A stretch of DNA of 46,204 bases from an uncultured Lachnospiraceae bacterium. Its GTDB lineage: Bacteria; Bacillota; Clostridia; Lachnospirales; Lachnospiraceae. This document shows positions 33,497-41,978 of the stretch, one piece after another. Position 1 is the first letter of the stretch, and each line of letters opens with the position of its first letter. The translations under genes were made by a program, and so were the position numbers. The DNA lies in assembly GCA_910587295.1 (NCBI GenBank), contig CAJULP010000015.1, positions 1-46,204 of the forward strand, given 5' to 3'. The notes beneath the pieces were generated by a model that saw nothing but the letters and a program-made list of their open reading frames with translations, was not told the origin of the DNA and did not search any database.

Positions 33497-34240
33497 ATGT
33501 ATCAGTTTTTTGTGGAGCCTTCCCAGATTAAAGGGGATCGGGCAGTGGTCATAGGGAAGGACGTTAATCATATTAAAAATGTGCTGCGGATGAAGCCGGG
33601 AGATAAGATTATTCTGAAAAACGGGTGCGATAACAGGCGTTACATTTGCCAGGTCGCGGCGATGGACGAAAGCGGGATAGGCTGTAATGTCTGCAGCGTG
33701 GAAGAGGGCAGCGGAGAACTGCCCTCTAAAATATATCTTTTTCAGGGATTGCCGAAATCGGATAAGATGGAGCTGATCATCCAAAAAGCCGTAGAGCTGG
33801 GCGTGTATGAGATCATCCCTGTGATGTGCAGGCGGTCGGTGGTGAGGCTGGACGAAAAGAAAGAAAAGGTCAGACTGGCTAGATGGCAGGGGATTGCGGA
33901 AGCCGCAGCAAAGCAGAGTAAACGGGAAACGATTCCTCAGGTAATAAACGTAATGAGCTTCCAGGATGCCATTTTCTACAGCCGATGCGCCAAAGTCAGG
34001 ATGATCCCGTATGAATTATGGGAAGGGATGGAACAGACCCGAAAAATCATGGGCGGCTTACAGCCGGCGGAGGACGTGGCGGTCTTTATTGGACCGGAAG
34101 GCGGTTTTAGTGAAGAAGAGATTCAAATGGCAATGGAGGACGGGGTTTTGCCTATCACATTGGGAAAGCGGATCTTAAGGACAGAAACCGCCGGCATGAC
34201 AGTTCTTTCCCTTATAATGTACCATTTGGAGAGCGGTTGA
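33497..34240 (+). CDS. rsmE: 16S rRNA m3U1498 methyltransferase
   Basis: A 247-residue SPOUT methyltransferase that modifies U1498 of 16S rRNA. The N-terminal PUA-like part (MYQFFVEPSQI, HIKNVLRMKPGD) leads to the knot motifs FIGPEGGFSEEEI and LGKRILRTETA. The ATG at 33497 has GGAG six bases upstream; an earlier in-frame start at 33449 lies inside prmA. Confidence 0.95.
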   Translation: MYQFFVEPSQIKGDRAVVIGKDVNHIKNVLRMKPGDKIILKNGCDNRRYICQVAAMDESGIGCNVCSVEEGSGELPSKIYLFQGLPKSDKMELIIQKAVELGVYEIIPVMCRRSVVRLDEKKEKVRLARWQGIAEAAAKQSKRETIPQVINVMSFQDAIFYSRCAKVRMIPYELWEGMEQTRKIMGGLQPAEDVAVFIGPEGGFSEEEIQMAMEDGVLPITLGKRILRTETAGMTVLSLIMYHLESG

Positions 34241-34303
34241 CATAGTATAAAATAGAATAGAAGAATAAGCAAAGATACTTTGTTCAGAAAGGCCAGTGAT
34301 CGT

Positions 34304-35458
34304 ATGGAGGTATATTTAGATAATTCGGCAACTACCCGGTGTTTTGACCAGGTGGCGGAACTGACGTCCCATATTATGTGTGAAGACTACGGTAATCCCT
34401 CAAGTCTCCATCGCAAGGGTGTCCAGGCAGAAAAATACACTCGTTATGCAAAAGAGGTTGTTGCCGATAATTTGAAAGTAAATGAAAAAGAAATATTATT
34501 TACATCAGGAGGAACCGAATCAGACAATCTGGCATTGATCGGATGCGCCCGGGCAAACTGCCGCAGTGGACGGCATTTGATCACTACCCGGATTGAGCAT
34601 CCTGCCATTTTGCAGGCTATGAAATACTTGGAAGAAGAAGGGTTTCGAGTAACCTATCTTCCGGTAAATGAAAAAGGCTGTATCCGGCTGGAGGATCTGG
34701 AAAGGGCAATTACGGGGGAGACTATACTGGTCTCCATTATGCATACCAGCAATGAAGTAGGGAGTATGCAGCCTATCGCACAGGCAGGGGCGCTTATCAA
34801 GAAGATGAGTCCAAGGATTTTATTCCATGTGGATGCGGTGCAGGGTTACGGAAAATTCAGGATTTATCCGAAAAGAATGAATATAGACCTTCTTTCCGCC
34901 AGTGGTCATAAGATACACGGCCCCAAAGGGGTAGGTTTTCTTTATGTAGATGAAAAAGTGAAGATCAGGCCCATATCTTATGGCGGCGGCCAGCAAGGCG
35001 GTATGCGGTCGGGAACGGAAAATGTGCCCGGTGTGGCAGGGCTTGCCAAGGCAGTAGAGCTGGTCTACCAAAACCTGGATCAGGATGTGGAAAGGATGTA
35101 CCGGATTAAGAAAGCATTTGTGGACGGGGTCAGGAAAATTGACCATGTGGTGGTAAACGGCCACTGTGATGAGTCAGGCGCTCCTCATGTAGTCAGCGTT
35201 TCATTCCAGGGAGTGCGCAGCGAAGTGATTCTTCACGCACTGGAGGATAAGGGCATTTACGTTTCTGCCGGAAGTGCATGTTCTGCCCGTAAGCCACAGC
35301 CTTCCGCCACATTGCAGGCAATGGGGATTAATAAGGAGCTGCTGGGATCGACCATCCGCTTCAGTTTTTCAGTTTTTACGACCATGGATGAAATTAACTA
35401 TACTTTACAGACAATGTATGATATAATTCCAATGCTTAGAAGGTATACAAGAAAGTAA
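34304..35458 (+). CDS. cysteine desulfurase, IscS/NifS family
   Basis: A 384-residue PLP enzyme that takes sulfur from cysteine. MEVYLDNSATTRCFDQV is the family start; the PLP lysine is in SASGHKIHGPKG and the catalytic cysteine in SAGSACSARKPQ. It sits 44 bp before thiI, as in Bacillus (NifZ-ThiI), so it likely feeds sulfur to ThiI for 4-thiouridine in tRNA. The ATG at 34304 is preferred to the TTG at 34280, which lacks a ribosome site. Confidence 0.93.
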   Translation: MEVYLDNSATTRCFDQVAELTSHIMCEDYGNPSSLHRKGVQAEKYTRYAKEVVADNLKVNEKEILFTSGGTESDNLALIGCARANCRSGRHLITTRIEHPAILQAMKYLEEEGFRVTYLPVNEKGCIRLEDLERAITGETILVSIMHTSNEVGSMQPIAQAGALIKKMSPRILFHVDAVQGYGKFRIYPKRMNIDLLSASGHKIHGPKGVGFLYVDEKVKIRPISYGGGQQGGMRSGTENVPGVAGLAKAVELVYQNLDQDVERMYRIKKAFVDGVRKIDHVVVNGHCDESGAPHVVSVSFQGVRSEVILHALEDKGIYVSAGSACSARKPQPSATLQAMGINKELLGSTIRFSFSVFTTMDEINYTLQTMYDIIPMLRRYTRK

Positions 35459-35460
35459 AA

Positions 35461-35488
35461 AAGTGCCGCCCTCTGGCGGCGCTTTTTT
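35461..35488 (+). terminator. intrinsic terminator after the cysteine desulfurase gene
   Basis: GCCGCC (35465-35470), loop CTCT, GGCGGC (35475-35480), then a run of six T (35483-35488), with A-rich bases before the stem. It lies in the 44-bp gap before thiI and may reduce, but perhaps not block, read-through into it. Confidence 0.85.
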
Positions 35489-35502
35489 GAAGAGGAAAAA
35501 AT

Positions 35503-36699
35503 ATGTTTACTGCGTTTTTGATCAAGTACGCCGAGATTGGCGTAAAAGGGAAAAATAAATACCTGTTTGAAGAGGCGCTGGCACAGCAGGTAAAGTATGC
35601 GTTAAAGCGGTGTGAAGGGGAATTTAAAGTGACAAGGACGGAGGGGCGGATCTATGTACATGCCCTGTCTGATTTTGATTATGAAGAAACAGTGGATAAT
35701 TTAAAGACCGTGTTTGGAATATCGGGGATCTGCCCGGTGATCCATGTGGCGGATGAGGGGTTTGAAAAGCTTTCAAAAGTGGTGGTTTCTTATATGGATG
35801 AGACCTATCCGGATAAGAATATGACATTTAAGGTACAGACCAGAAGGGCGAGGAAAAACTATCCCATGGATTCCATGGAGATCAATATGGCTCTTGGGGA
35901 AGCTATCCTGAATGCGTTCCCGGAGATAAGGGTGGACGTGCATAAGCCGGATGTGATGCTCCATGTGGAAATCAGGGAAAAAATTTATATCTATTCCATG
36001 GAGATCCCCGGGCCCGGCGGTATGCCTGTAGGGAGCAACGGAAAAGCAATGCTCCTCTTATCGGGGGGGATCGATTCTCCGGTGGCCGGGTACATGATCG
36101 CCAAAAGAGGGGTTAAGATCGATGCGGTTTATTTCCATGCGCCGCCTTATACCAGTGACCGGGCAAAGCAAAAGGTGATTGATTTAGCGAAGCAGGTTTC
36201 CCGTTATGCAGGGCCGGTTTATCTGCATATCATTAATTTTACGGATATCCAGCTTTATATTTACGAAAAGTGCCCTCACGAAGAACTGACCATTATCATG
36301 CGGCGTTATATGATGAAGATTGCGGAGATGATAGCAAAAGAAACAGGCTGTCTTGGGCTTATCACCGGTGAGAGCATCGGACAGGTAGCATCCCAGACGG
36401 TGCAGTCTTTAGCGGTGACCAATGAAGTATGTACCCTTCCGGTGTTCCGGCCGTTGATAGGGTTTGATAAGATGGAGATTGTGGCGGTATCGGAAAAGAT
36501 TGGCGCTTATGAAACCTCGATTCTGCCTTATGAGGACTGCTGCACGATTTTTGTGGCGAAGCATCCGGTCACTAAGCCGAACTTAAATGTGGTCAAGCGT
36601 CATGAGAAAAATCTGGAAGAGAAGATTGATGAATTGGTAAAACAGGCAATTGATTCCGATGAAGTGGTGGTTGCAAAGTGGAAAGAGGATAGGAAATAG
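35503..36699 (+). CDS. thiI: tRNA sulfurtransferase ThiI
   Basis: A 398-residue enzyme that makes 4-thiouridine in tRNA. The N-terminal ferredoxin-like and THUMP domains cover about 1-165 (FLIKYAEIGVKGKNKYLFEE); the PP-loop ATPase motif is LLLSGGIDSPVAGYM (about 186). PYEDCCTIFVAKHP near 346 carries the redox cysteine. The rhodanese domain of long ThiI forms is absent, as in Bacillus, so sulfur would come directly from the neighbouring desulfurase. Confidence 0.95.
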   Translation: MFTAFLIKYAEIGVKGKNKYLFEEALAQQVKYALKRCEGEFKVTRTEGRIYVHALSDFDYEETVDNLKTVFGISGICPVIHVADEGFEKLSKVVVSYMDETYPDKNMTFKVQTRRARKNYPMDSMEINMALGEAILNAFPEIRVDVHKPDVMLHVEIREKIYIYSMEIPGPGGMPVGSNGKAMLLLSGGIDSPVAGYMIAKRGVKIDAVYFHAPPYTSDRAKQKVIDLAKQVSRYAGPVYLHIINFTDIQLYIYEKCPHEELTIIMRRYMMKIAEMIAKETGCLGLITGESIGQVASQTVQSLAVTNEVCTLPVFRPLIGFDKMEIVAVSEKIGAYETSILPYEDCCTIFVAKHPVTKPNLNVVKRHEKNLEEKIDELVKQAIDSDEVVVAKWKEDRK

Positions 36700-36707
36700 G
36701 ATAAACA

Positions 36708-36732
36708 CAAAAGAGCTGACCTTTTGGCCAGC
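36708..36732 (-). terminator. probable terminator of the HPr-like gene
   Basis: On the minus strand GCTGGCC pairs with GGTCAGC (one mismatch) around AAAA, followed by TTTTGTGTTT. It lies about 30 bp after the stop of the HPr-like gene. Confidence 0.5.
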
Positions 36733-36763
36733 CCTATGATGTAACCTGCTTTACGGGCAGCCG

Positions 36764-36994
36764 CTAGATTAGATAAGGTTTTAAAGTATCCAGCACTTCA
36801 TCAATATTTTCTTCTACATGAATATTTAAGTCAATAGGCTTGGATAAGTCAAGACTGAAAATGCCCATAATGGATTTAGCGTCGATGACGTACCTTCCGG
36901 ATACTAAGTCAAAATCATAATCGAACTTTGTAATATCATTTACAAAAGATTTTACCTTGTCAATTGAATTTAATGAAATTTGAACTGTTTTCAT
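36764..36994 (-). CDS. HPr-like protein lacking the active-site histidine (Crh-like)
   Basis: A 76-residue protein with the HPr fold pattern. In HPr, His15 carries phosphate for sugar uptake; here that position is Lys (residue 15) and the HARP-type motif is gone. The regulatory Ser motif is kept (KSIMGIFSL, Ser41, equal to Ser46 of HPr). This is the known pattern of Crh, a carbon-regulation partner of CcpA. GGAGG at 37003-37007 fixes the start at 36994. A TATAAT (37033-37038, minus) lies upstream, though its -35 is poor. Confidence 0.85.
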   Translation of the reverse strand: MKTVQISLNSIDKVKSFVNDITKFDYDFDLVSGRYVIDAKSIMGIFSLDLSKPIDLNIHVEENIDEVLDTLKPYLI

Positions 36995-37098
36995 TGTAAT
37001 TACCTCCTTCAAGATTGTTCATTTTCTTTGCTATTATAGTAAATGGTAAAATCTGAAAAGTCAATGATGAAACAACACAAAAAATAATGGTGGATCAT

Positions 37099-38442
37099 AT
37101 GAAAAGTGTAGCACTTCATAATCTTGGATGTAAAGTAAATGGATATGAGATGGACTTTATGCAACAAACATTGGAGGAACAGGGATATAGAATTGTTCCT
37201 TTTGATGCAAAAGCTGACATTTATGTTATCAATACCTGTACGGTGACCAATGTTGCGGATAAAAAAAGCAGGCAGATGATCCATCGCGCAAGAAAGCAGA
37301 ATCCTGACGCAATTGTGGTGGCTGTGGGCTGCTATGTGCAGGTCGGAGATGAAGAAATATTAAAGGACAAGGGGATTGATCTGGCAATCGGGAATAATAA
37401 AAAAAAGGATCTCGCAGCCATTTTGGGAGAGTTTATAAGGTGCAGAGAGCAGGGAAACACATTTTGTGACAAGACCCTTTCGGGGGAGACTATCATTGAC
37501 ATCGGGCATACCGGGGAGTTTGAATCCATGCAGCTAAAAGGCACCGGGAAACATACCAGAGCGTTTATCAAGGTGCAGGATGGCTGTGACCAGTTCTGTT
37601 CCTATTGTATCATCCCCTACGCAAGGGGGCGGATCAGGAGCCGGCAGGCAGAGGAAGTGGTGGAAGAAGTAAAGGCGCTTTCTAAGAACGGATACAGGGA
37701 GATTGTACTTACCGGAATCCACTTAAGCTCTTACGGGATGGAATCAGCAAGCGGGGAGGATTTTTCCCAAAGCAAACTGCTTTCTCTGATACAGGAGGCG
37801 GCAAAGGTGCCGGGAATCGAGAGGATCCGTTTAGGCTCTTTGGAGCCGCGGATCATAACTTCAGATTTTGCAAAAGGGCTGGCAGGCTGTAAAAAGCTGT
37901 GCCCCCACTTTCATCTTTCCCTGCAAAGCGGAAGTGACAGTGTTTTAAAAAGGATGAATAGAAAGTATACATCAGAGGAATACTATGAAAAGGTATGTGT
38001 CCTGCGGGAATATTTTAAAGATCCCGCCATTACCACCGACGTGATCGTGGGATTTCCGGGGGAAAGCCCGCAGGAATTTGAAGAGACGGTAAAGTTCCTT
38101 GAAAAGACAGAATTTTACGAGATGCATATTTTTAAATATTCTATGCGGAAGGGAACCCTGGCAGCCGCAATGGAAGGGCAGGTGGAAGAATCCGTTAAGG
38201 GAGAGCGCAGCGCCGTACTCATGGAACTGGAAGCGGAAATGTCAAAGCGTTACAGGGAAAGGTTTTTACATAAAGAAGTGGAAGTTCTGTTTGAGGAAGA
38301 TAAAGTCATTGACGGAAAAATTTATCAGGTCGGCCATACAAGGGAATATATCCGTGTGGCATGCGAAAGCGGCCAAAGGCTTTCGGGGAAGATCATGCCT
38401 ATTACACCTTCCCGGTTTCTTCAGGATGACTTGTTACAATGA
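37099..38442 (+). CDS. mtaB: tRNA (N6-threonylcarbamoyladenosine-37) methylthiotransferase
   Basis: A 447-residue radical SAM enzyme that adds a methylthio group to t6A in tRNA. The UPF0004 domain (ALHNLGCKVNGYEMDFM, NTCTVTNVADKKSRQ, VGCYVQ) binds one cluster; CDQFCSYC is the radical SAM motif (about 155). TTDVIVGFPGE fits the MtaB/YqeV branch and not MiaB. The end is a TRAM-like domain. The ATG at 37099 follows GGTGG; an upstream in-frame GTG/ATG near 37087 is less good. Confidence 0.93.
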   Translation: MKSVALHNLGCKVNGYEMDFMQQTLEEQGYRIVPFDAKADIYVINTCTVTNVADKKSRQMIHRARKQNPDAIVVAVGCYVQVGDEEILKDKGIDLAIGNNKKKDLAAILGEFIRCREQGNTFCDKTLSGETIIDIGHTGEFESMQLKGTGKHTRAFIKVQDGCDQFCSYCIIPYARGRIRSRQAEEVVEEVKALSKNGYREIVLTGIHLSSYGMESASGEDFSQSKLLSLIQEAAKVPGIERIRLGSLEPRIITSDFAKGLAGCKKLCPHFHLSLQSGSDSVLKRMNRKYTSEEYYEKVCVLREYFKDPAITTDVIVGFPGESPQEFEETVKFLEKTEFYEMHIFKYSMRKGTLAAAMEGQVEESVKGERSAVLMELEAEMSKRYRERFLHKEVEVLFEEDKVIDGKIYQVGHTREYIRVACESGQRLSGKIMPITPSRFLQDDLLQ

Positions 38443-38468
38443 ATTAAGAGTCTAGGTCAAAAAACTCA

Positions 38469-38497
38469 TTGAATTTTCTGACAAATTGGAGTATGAT
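38469..38497 (+). promoter_or_regulatory. promoter of the ireB-ruvX operon
   Basis: TTGAAT (38469-38474), 17-bp spacer, TATGAT (38492-38497), followed 36 bases later by the ireB start with GAGGTG as ribosome site. Confidence 0.7.
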
Positions 38498-38532
38498 AAA
38501 GGTTAACGAATGCTTTGGGCGAGGTGTAATTT

Positions 38533-38790
38533 ATGCAGGATTTGGGGAATACACGATTTTTTAAGGTGGAAACGGATAAGACGACAGTAAAGGAAATCCT
38601 GGCGCAGGTGTATGCCGCACTGACAGAGAAGGGGTATAATCCAGTCAACCAGATCGTGGGATACATCATGTCAGGCGACCCCACGTATATTACCAGTTAC
38701 AAAAATGCAAGAAGTCTGATCATGAAGGTGGAGCGGGATGAACTGGTGGAAGAGATGCTGACAGAGTATATCAAATGCAGTCTTAAGTAA
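38533..38790 (+). CDS. IreB family regulatory phosphoprotein
   Basis: An 85-residue protein. NTRFFKVETDKTTVKEILAQVYAALTEKGYNPVNQIVGYIMSGDPTYITSYKNAR is the whole-family pattern of IreB (DUF965, YrzL). In Enterococcus it is a substrate of the Ser/Thr kinase IreK and affects cell-envelope stress. It is followed by ruvX after 14 bp, the usual order in Firmicutes. Confidence 0.93.
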   Translation: MQDLGNTRFFKVETDKTTVKEILAQVYAALTEKGYNPVNQIVGYIMSGDPTYITSYKNARSLIMKVERDELVEEMLTEYIKCSLK

Positions 38791-38804
38791 GGGTGAGATA
38801 CGAT

Positions 38805-39239
38805 ATGCGGATTATGGGATTGGATTTTGGTTCAAAAACGGTAGGCGTGGCGATCAGTGACCCGCTGTTTATCACGGCTCAGGGAATTGAGATCATTAGG
38901 AGAAAAGACGAAAATAAGCTGCGCCAAACCCTTGCGAGGATTGAAGAGCTGATACAGGAATACGAAGTGGAAGAAATTGTCCTTGGGCTGCCGAAAAACA
39001 TGAATGATACGGCAGGGCCGAGAGCAGTGATTACGATGGAATTTAAAGAAAAGCTGGAACGGCGCACCGGTCTTATGGTACATACCTGGGATGAGAGGCT
39101 TACCACGGTTGCTGCGGACAAGGCAATGATGGAAGCGGGGATACGGCGTGAAAACCGTAAAGAATATGTGGACAAGATAGCGGCGGTTTTCATTTTACAG
39201 GGATTTTTGGATTACAGGAAAAGAAAGCAGGAAGAATAA
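38805..39239 (+). CDS. ruvX: Holliday junction resolvase-like RuvX/YqgF
   Basis: A 144-residue RNase H-fold protein. MRIMGLDFGSKTVGVAISD carries the first metal Asp; VLGLPKNMND and WDERLTT are the further motifs, and DKIAAVFILQGFLD the last. In E. coli YqgF takes part in 16S rRNA end maturation. GGGTG nine bases before the ATG at 38805 supports this start over the GTG at 38793. Confidence 0.93.
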   Translation: MRIMGLDFGSKTVGVAISDPLFITAQGIEIIRRKDENKLRQTLARIEELIQEYEVEEIVLGLPKNMNDTAGPRAVITMEFKEKLERRTGLMVHTWDERLTTVAADKAMMEAGIRRENRKEYVDKIAAVFILQGFLDYRKRKQEE

Positions 39240-39240
39240 T

Positions 39241-39498
39241 TTGGAAAAAGTGAAATTTATGCTTGATGAAAAGGAGAGCGTGGAATTTTTTGTGCTGGAA
39301 CAAACAAAGCTTTCAGGGAATCAATACCTTCTGGTGAGCGATGTGGAAGAAGGTGACGGGAACGCTTTGATTTTAAAAGAAATAGCAACAGGAGAAGAAA
39401 AAAAAGAAAATGTCTATGAGGTGGTAGAGGACGATATGGAGCTGGGCGCGGTAGCTGCCGTATTTGAGAGCCTGCTGGAAGACATAGAGTTTTCGTAG
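39241..39498 (+). CDS. DUF1292 family protein
   Basis: An 85-residue acidic protein (YrzB-like). EFFVLEQTKLSGNQYLLVSD and the acidic end fit DUF1292, found next to ruvX in most Firmicutes but without known function. It starts with TTG at 39241, one base after the ruvX stop, with AGGAAG six bases upstream. Confidence 0.9.
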   Translation: MEKVKFMLDEKESVEFFVLEQTKLSGNQYLLVSDVEEGDGNALILKEIATGEEKKENVYEVVEDDMELGAVAAVFESLLEDIEFS

Positions 39499-39514
39499 TA
39501 TGGAGGGAAATTGA

Positions 39515-41188
39515 TTGAAAAAAACTGAACAGAAAAATGCCGTGGGGCTGAAGATCATCCCCCTTGGGGGACTTGAGCAGATCGGCATGAACATTACTGC
39601 TTTCGAGTATGAAGACAGTATTATTGTCGTGGATTGCGGATTGTCTTTTCCAGAGGACGACATGCTGGGGATCGATCTGGTCATTCCGGACGTGACTTAC
39701 CTGAAAAATAACATTGATAAGGTAAAGGGGCTTGTGATCACTCACGGACATGAGGATCATATCGGGGCGCTGCCTTATGTGCTCCGTGAAATTAATATTC
39801 CCATTTATGCGACGAAGCTGACCATGGGGATTATTGAGAACAAGCTGAAAGAACACAACTTAACAGGGAACACGAAACGAAAAGTGGTAAAATTTGGCCA
39901 GTCTATTAATTTGGGCCAGTTTCGGATTGAATTTATCAAGACAAATCACAGCATTGTGGATGCGGCAGCCCTTGCCATTTATTCCCCGGCGGGAATCATT
40001 GTGCATACAGGGGATTTCAAAGTGGATTATACGCCTGTGTTCGGGGATGCCATTGATCTGCAGCGTTTTGCGGAAATTGGGAAAAAGGGAGTTTTGGGGC
40101 TTATGTGTGATTCCACCAATGCGGAGCGTCCGGGCTTTACGCCATCAGAGCGTACGGTGGGGAAGACCTTTGACATTCTTTTTCAGGAACATAAAAATAC
40201 CCGTATTATCATTGCTACCTTTGCCTCTAATGTGGACAGAGTGCAGCAGATCATTAATACGGCCTATAAATTTGGGAGAAAAGTAGTGGTGGAAGGCCGG
40301 AGCATGGTTAATGTCATTGAGACGGCTACTAATCTAGGGTATTTAAGCATTCCGGATAATACGTTGATTGATATTGAACAGTTAAAAAATTATCCGGATG
40401 AAAAGACAGTCATCATCACCACCGGAAGCCAGGGAGAAAGTATGGCGGCTTTAAGCCGGATGGCAGAAGACAACCACAGGAAGATTTCCATAGGTCCTAC
40501 TGACACAGTCATTTTTTCTTCCCATCCTATTCCGGGAAATGAAAAGGCAGTGACCAATGTAATCAATGAACTGCTTTTGAAAGGGGCGGACGTAATCTTT
40601 CAGGATGTGCATGTTTCCGGACATGCCTGTCAGGAAGAAATCAAGTTGATCTATACATTAGTCCATCCCAGATATGCAATCCCTGTCCATGGGGAATATA
40701 AGCATTTGAAAGCCCAGGCGAAAATTGCTCAGGATCTTGGAATCCCCAAGGATCGTATCTTTATCCTTTCATCCGGAGATGTTTTGGAAGTTTCCGAGGA
40801 AAAAGCCCAGATTACCGGAAAAGTTCCCGTAGGCGATATCCTTGTGGACGGGCTTGGCGTTGGAGACGTAGGGAATATTGTGCTGCGCGACAGGCAGCAT
40901 TTGGCGGAAGACGGTATTCTGATCGTGGTGCTGGGGCTGGATGGCGCTACGGACGAGCTGGTAAGCGGGCCAGATATTGTTTCCAGAGGATTTGTCTATG
41001 TCAGAGAGTCCGATGAGCTGATGGAAGAAGCCCGGATCCTGGTAAATGAGGCAGTGGAAGGATGCCTGTCAAGGGGAATTGCCGACTGGGGCAAATTAAA
41101 GAGTGCGATCAAGGACGCCTTAGGGGAATATGTCTGGAAAAAGACAAAGCGCCGGCCTATGATTCTGCCGATTATTATGGAAGTTTGA
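39515..41188 (+). CDS. ribonuclease J
   Basis: A 557-residue metallo-beta-lactamase/beta-CASP nuclease of the RNA decay machinery, acting as a 5' exonuclease and endonuclease. GLEQIGMNITAFEY, the zinc motif THGHEDHIGALPY (about 74), HTGDFKVDYTP, and the beta-CASP parts TTGSQGE and HVSGHACQEEI are all present, with the C-terminal domain. The start is TTG at 39515 with GGAGGG seven bases upstream. J1 and J2 cannot be told apart by eye. Confidence 0.95.
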   Translation: MKKTEQKNAVGLKIIPLGGLEQIGMNITAFEYEDSIIVVDCGLSFPEDDMLGIDLVIPDVTYLKNNIDKVKGLVITHGHEDHIGALPYVLREINIPIYATKLTMGIIENKLKEHNLTGNTKRKVVKFGQSINLGQFRIEFIKTNHSIVDAAALAIYSPAGIIVHTGDFKVDYTPVFGDAIDLQRFAEIGKKGVLGLMCDSTNAERPGFTPSERTVGKTFDILFQEHKNTRIIIATFASNVDRVQQIINTAYKFGRKVVVEGRSMVNVIETATNLGYLSIPDNTLIDIEQLKNYPDEKTVIITTGSQGESMAALSRMAEDNHRKISIGPTDTVIFSSHPIPGNEKAVTNVINELLLKGADVIFQDVHVSGHACQEEIKLIYTLVHPRYAIPVHGEYKHLKAQAKIAQDLGIPKDRIFILSSGDVLEVSEEKAQITGKVPVGDILVDGLGVGDVGNIVLRDRQHLAEDGILIVVLGLDGATDELVSGPDIVSRGFVYVRESDELMEEARILVNEAVEGCLSRGIADWGKLKSAIKDALGEYVWKKTKRRPMILPIIMEV

Positions 41189-41219
41189 GAAAAAGCGATC
41201 AATACAGAGGTGAAGTACA

Positions 41220-41552
41220 TTGTTGGAAAAAAAGTTGGAATCAGACACTGTAAAATTTGTCCAGACCATAAAGGAAACGGATATTTATTGGAAGTACCAT
41301 GTCCAACTGGCGAGGATCAAAACGGATCCGGAACTTTTTCAGAGGGTAAATGAGTACCGCTGGAAAAATTATGAGCTGCATAATACCAGCCAGGTGGATC
41401 AGCTGTTTGACAGGATGGAAGCCTTTGAAAAAGAGTATGCGGCATTCAGGGAAAATCCCATGGTGGATGATTTCCTGAATGCGGAGCTTGCTTTTTGCAG
41501 GATGATGCAGGAAATCAATGTTTTTATCACAAAGGAACTTGAATTTGAATAA
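41220..41552 (+). CDS. YlbF/YmcA family protein
   Basis: A 110-residue all-helical protein. The pattern IKETDIYWKYHVQLARIKTDPELFQRVNEYR and the late FRENPMVDDFLNAELAFCRMMQEIN fit the YlbF family. In Bacillus, YlbF acts in a complex that alters RNase Y activity on mRNA. The position next to RNase J agrees with an RNA role. The start is TTG at 41220 behind AGAGGTG. Confidence 0.85.
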   Translation: MLEKKLESDTVKFVQTIKETDIYWKYHVQLARIKTDPELFQRVNEYRWKNYELHNTSQVDQLFDRMEAFEKEYAAFRENPMVDDFLNAELAFCRMMQEINVFITKELEFE

Positions 41553-41576
41553 GGAAAAAGATAAGAGGTTATTGGT

Positions 41577-41978
41577 ATGAAAGCAGGACATTTGATCGCT
41601 GCAGCGATTGAAATGGTCATTAAAGTCGTAGTGATCGCTGCAGCAATCATATTTATTTTCCGCGGCGCAACAGGGGCCTACGAATTTGGGTATCGGGTGT
41701 TTGCGGACGAACCCATGTCGGTCACGGGGGGGCGTACCATAACGGTAGGCATTTCCGAGGCCATGAAAATTAAAGATATTGCCAAGATGCTGGAAGAAAA
41801 GGGATTGATCGAGGATGCAAACCTGTTTATCGTGCAGGAGCTTTTATCAGCTCATCACAATGAAATTGTTCCCGGCATTTACGATCTTAGTACATCCATG
41901 ACGGCGCAGGAAATGATTGCGGTCATGTCTGCTCCTTCCGGTGAAGAGGAAGAGGATGGAGAAGGTGGGGAATCGTGA
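41577..41978 (+). CDS. short MltG-like membrane protein without the catalytic domain
   Basis: A 133-residue protein. One membrane segment (about 14-32) is followed by a small domain like the N-terminal LysM-type part of the endolytic transglycosylase MltG (ISEAMKIKDIAKMLEEKGLIEDANLF, VPGIYDLSTSMTAQEMIAVMSAP). Full MltG is more than 300 residues and has a catalytic Glu in the YceG domain, absent here. The C-terminus is strongly acidic. No remnant of the catalytic part follows: the next gene starts in a 4-bp overlap (GTGA). It may be a regulator or scaffold in cell-wall synthesis. Confidence 0.8.
   Translation: MKAGHLIAAAIEMVIKVVVIAAAIIFIFRGATGAYEFGYRVFADEPMSVTGGRTITVGISEAMKIKDIAKMLEEKGLIEDANLFIVQELLSAHHNEIVPGIYDLSTSMTAQEMIAVMSAPSGEEEEDGEGGES

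Noticed and set aside
35459..35502. Riboswitch before thiI
   Set aside because: The gap is 44 bp and is fully explained by an intrinsic terminator hairpin.
39257..39856. 199-residue open frame on the minus strand
   Set aside because: It is opposite the DUF1292 and RNase J genes, has no known motifs, and its composition is that of an antisense shadow.
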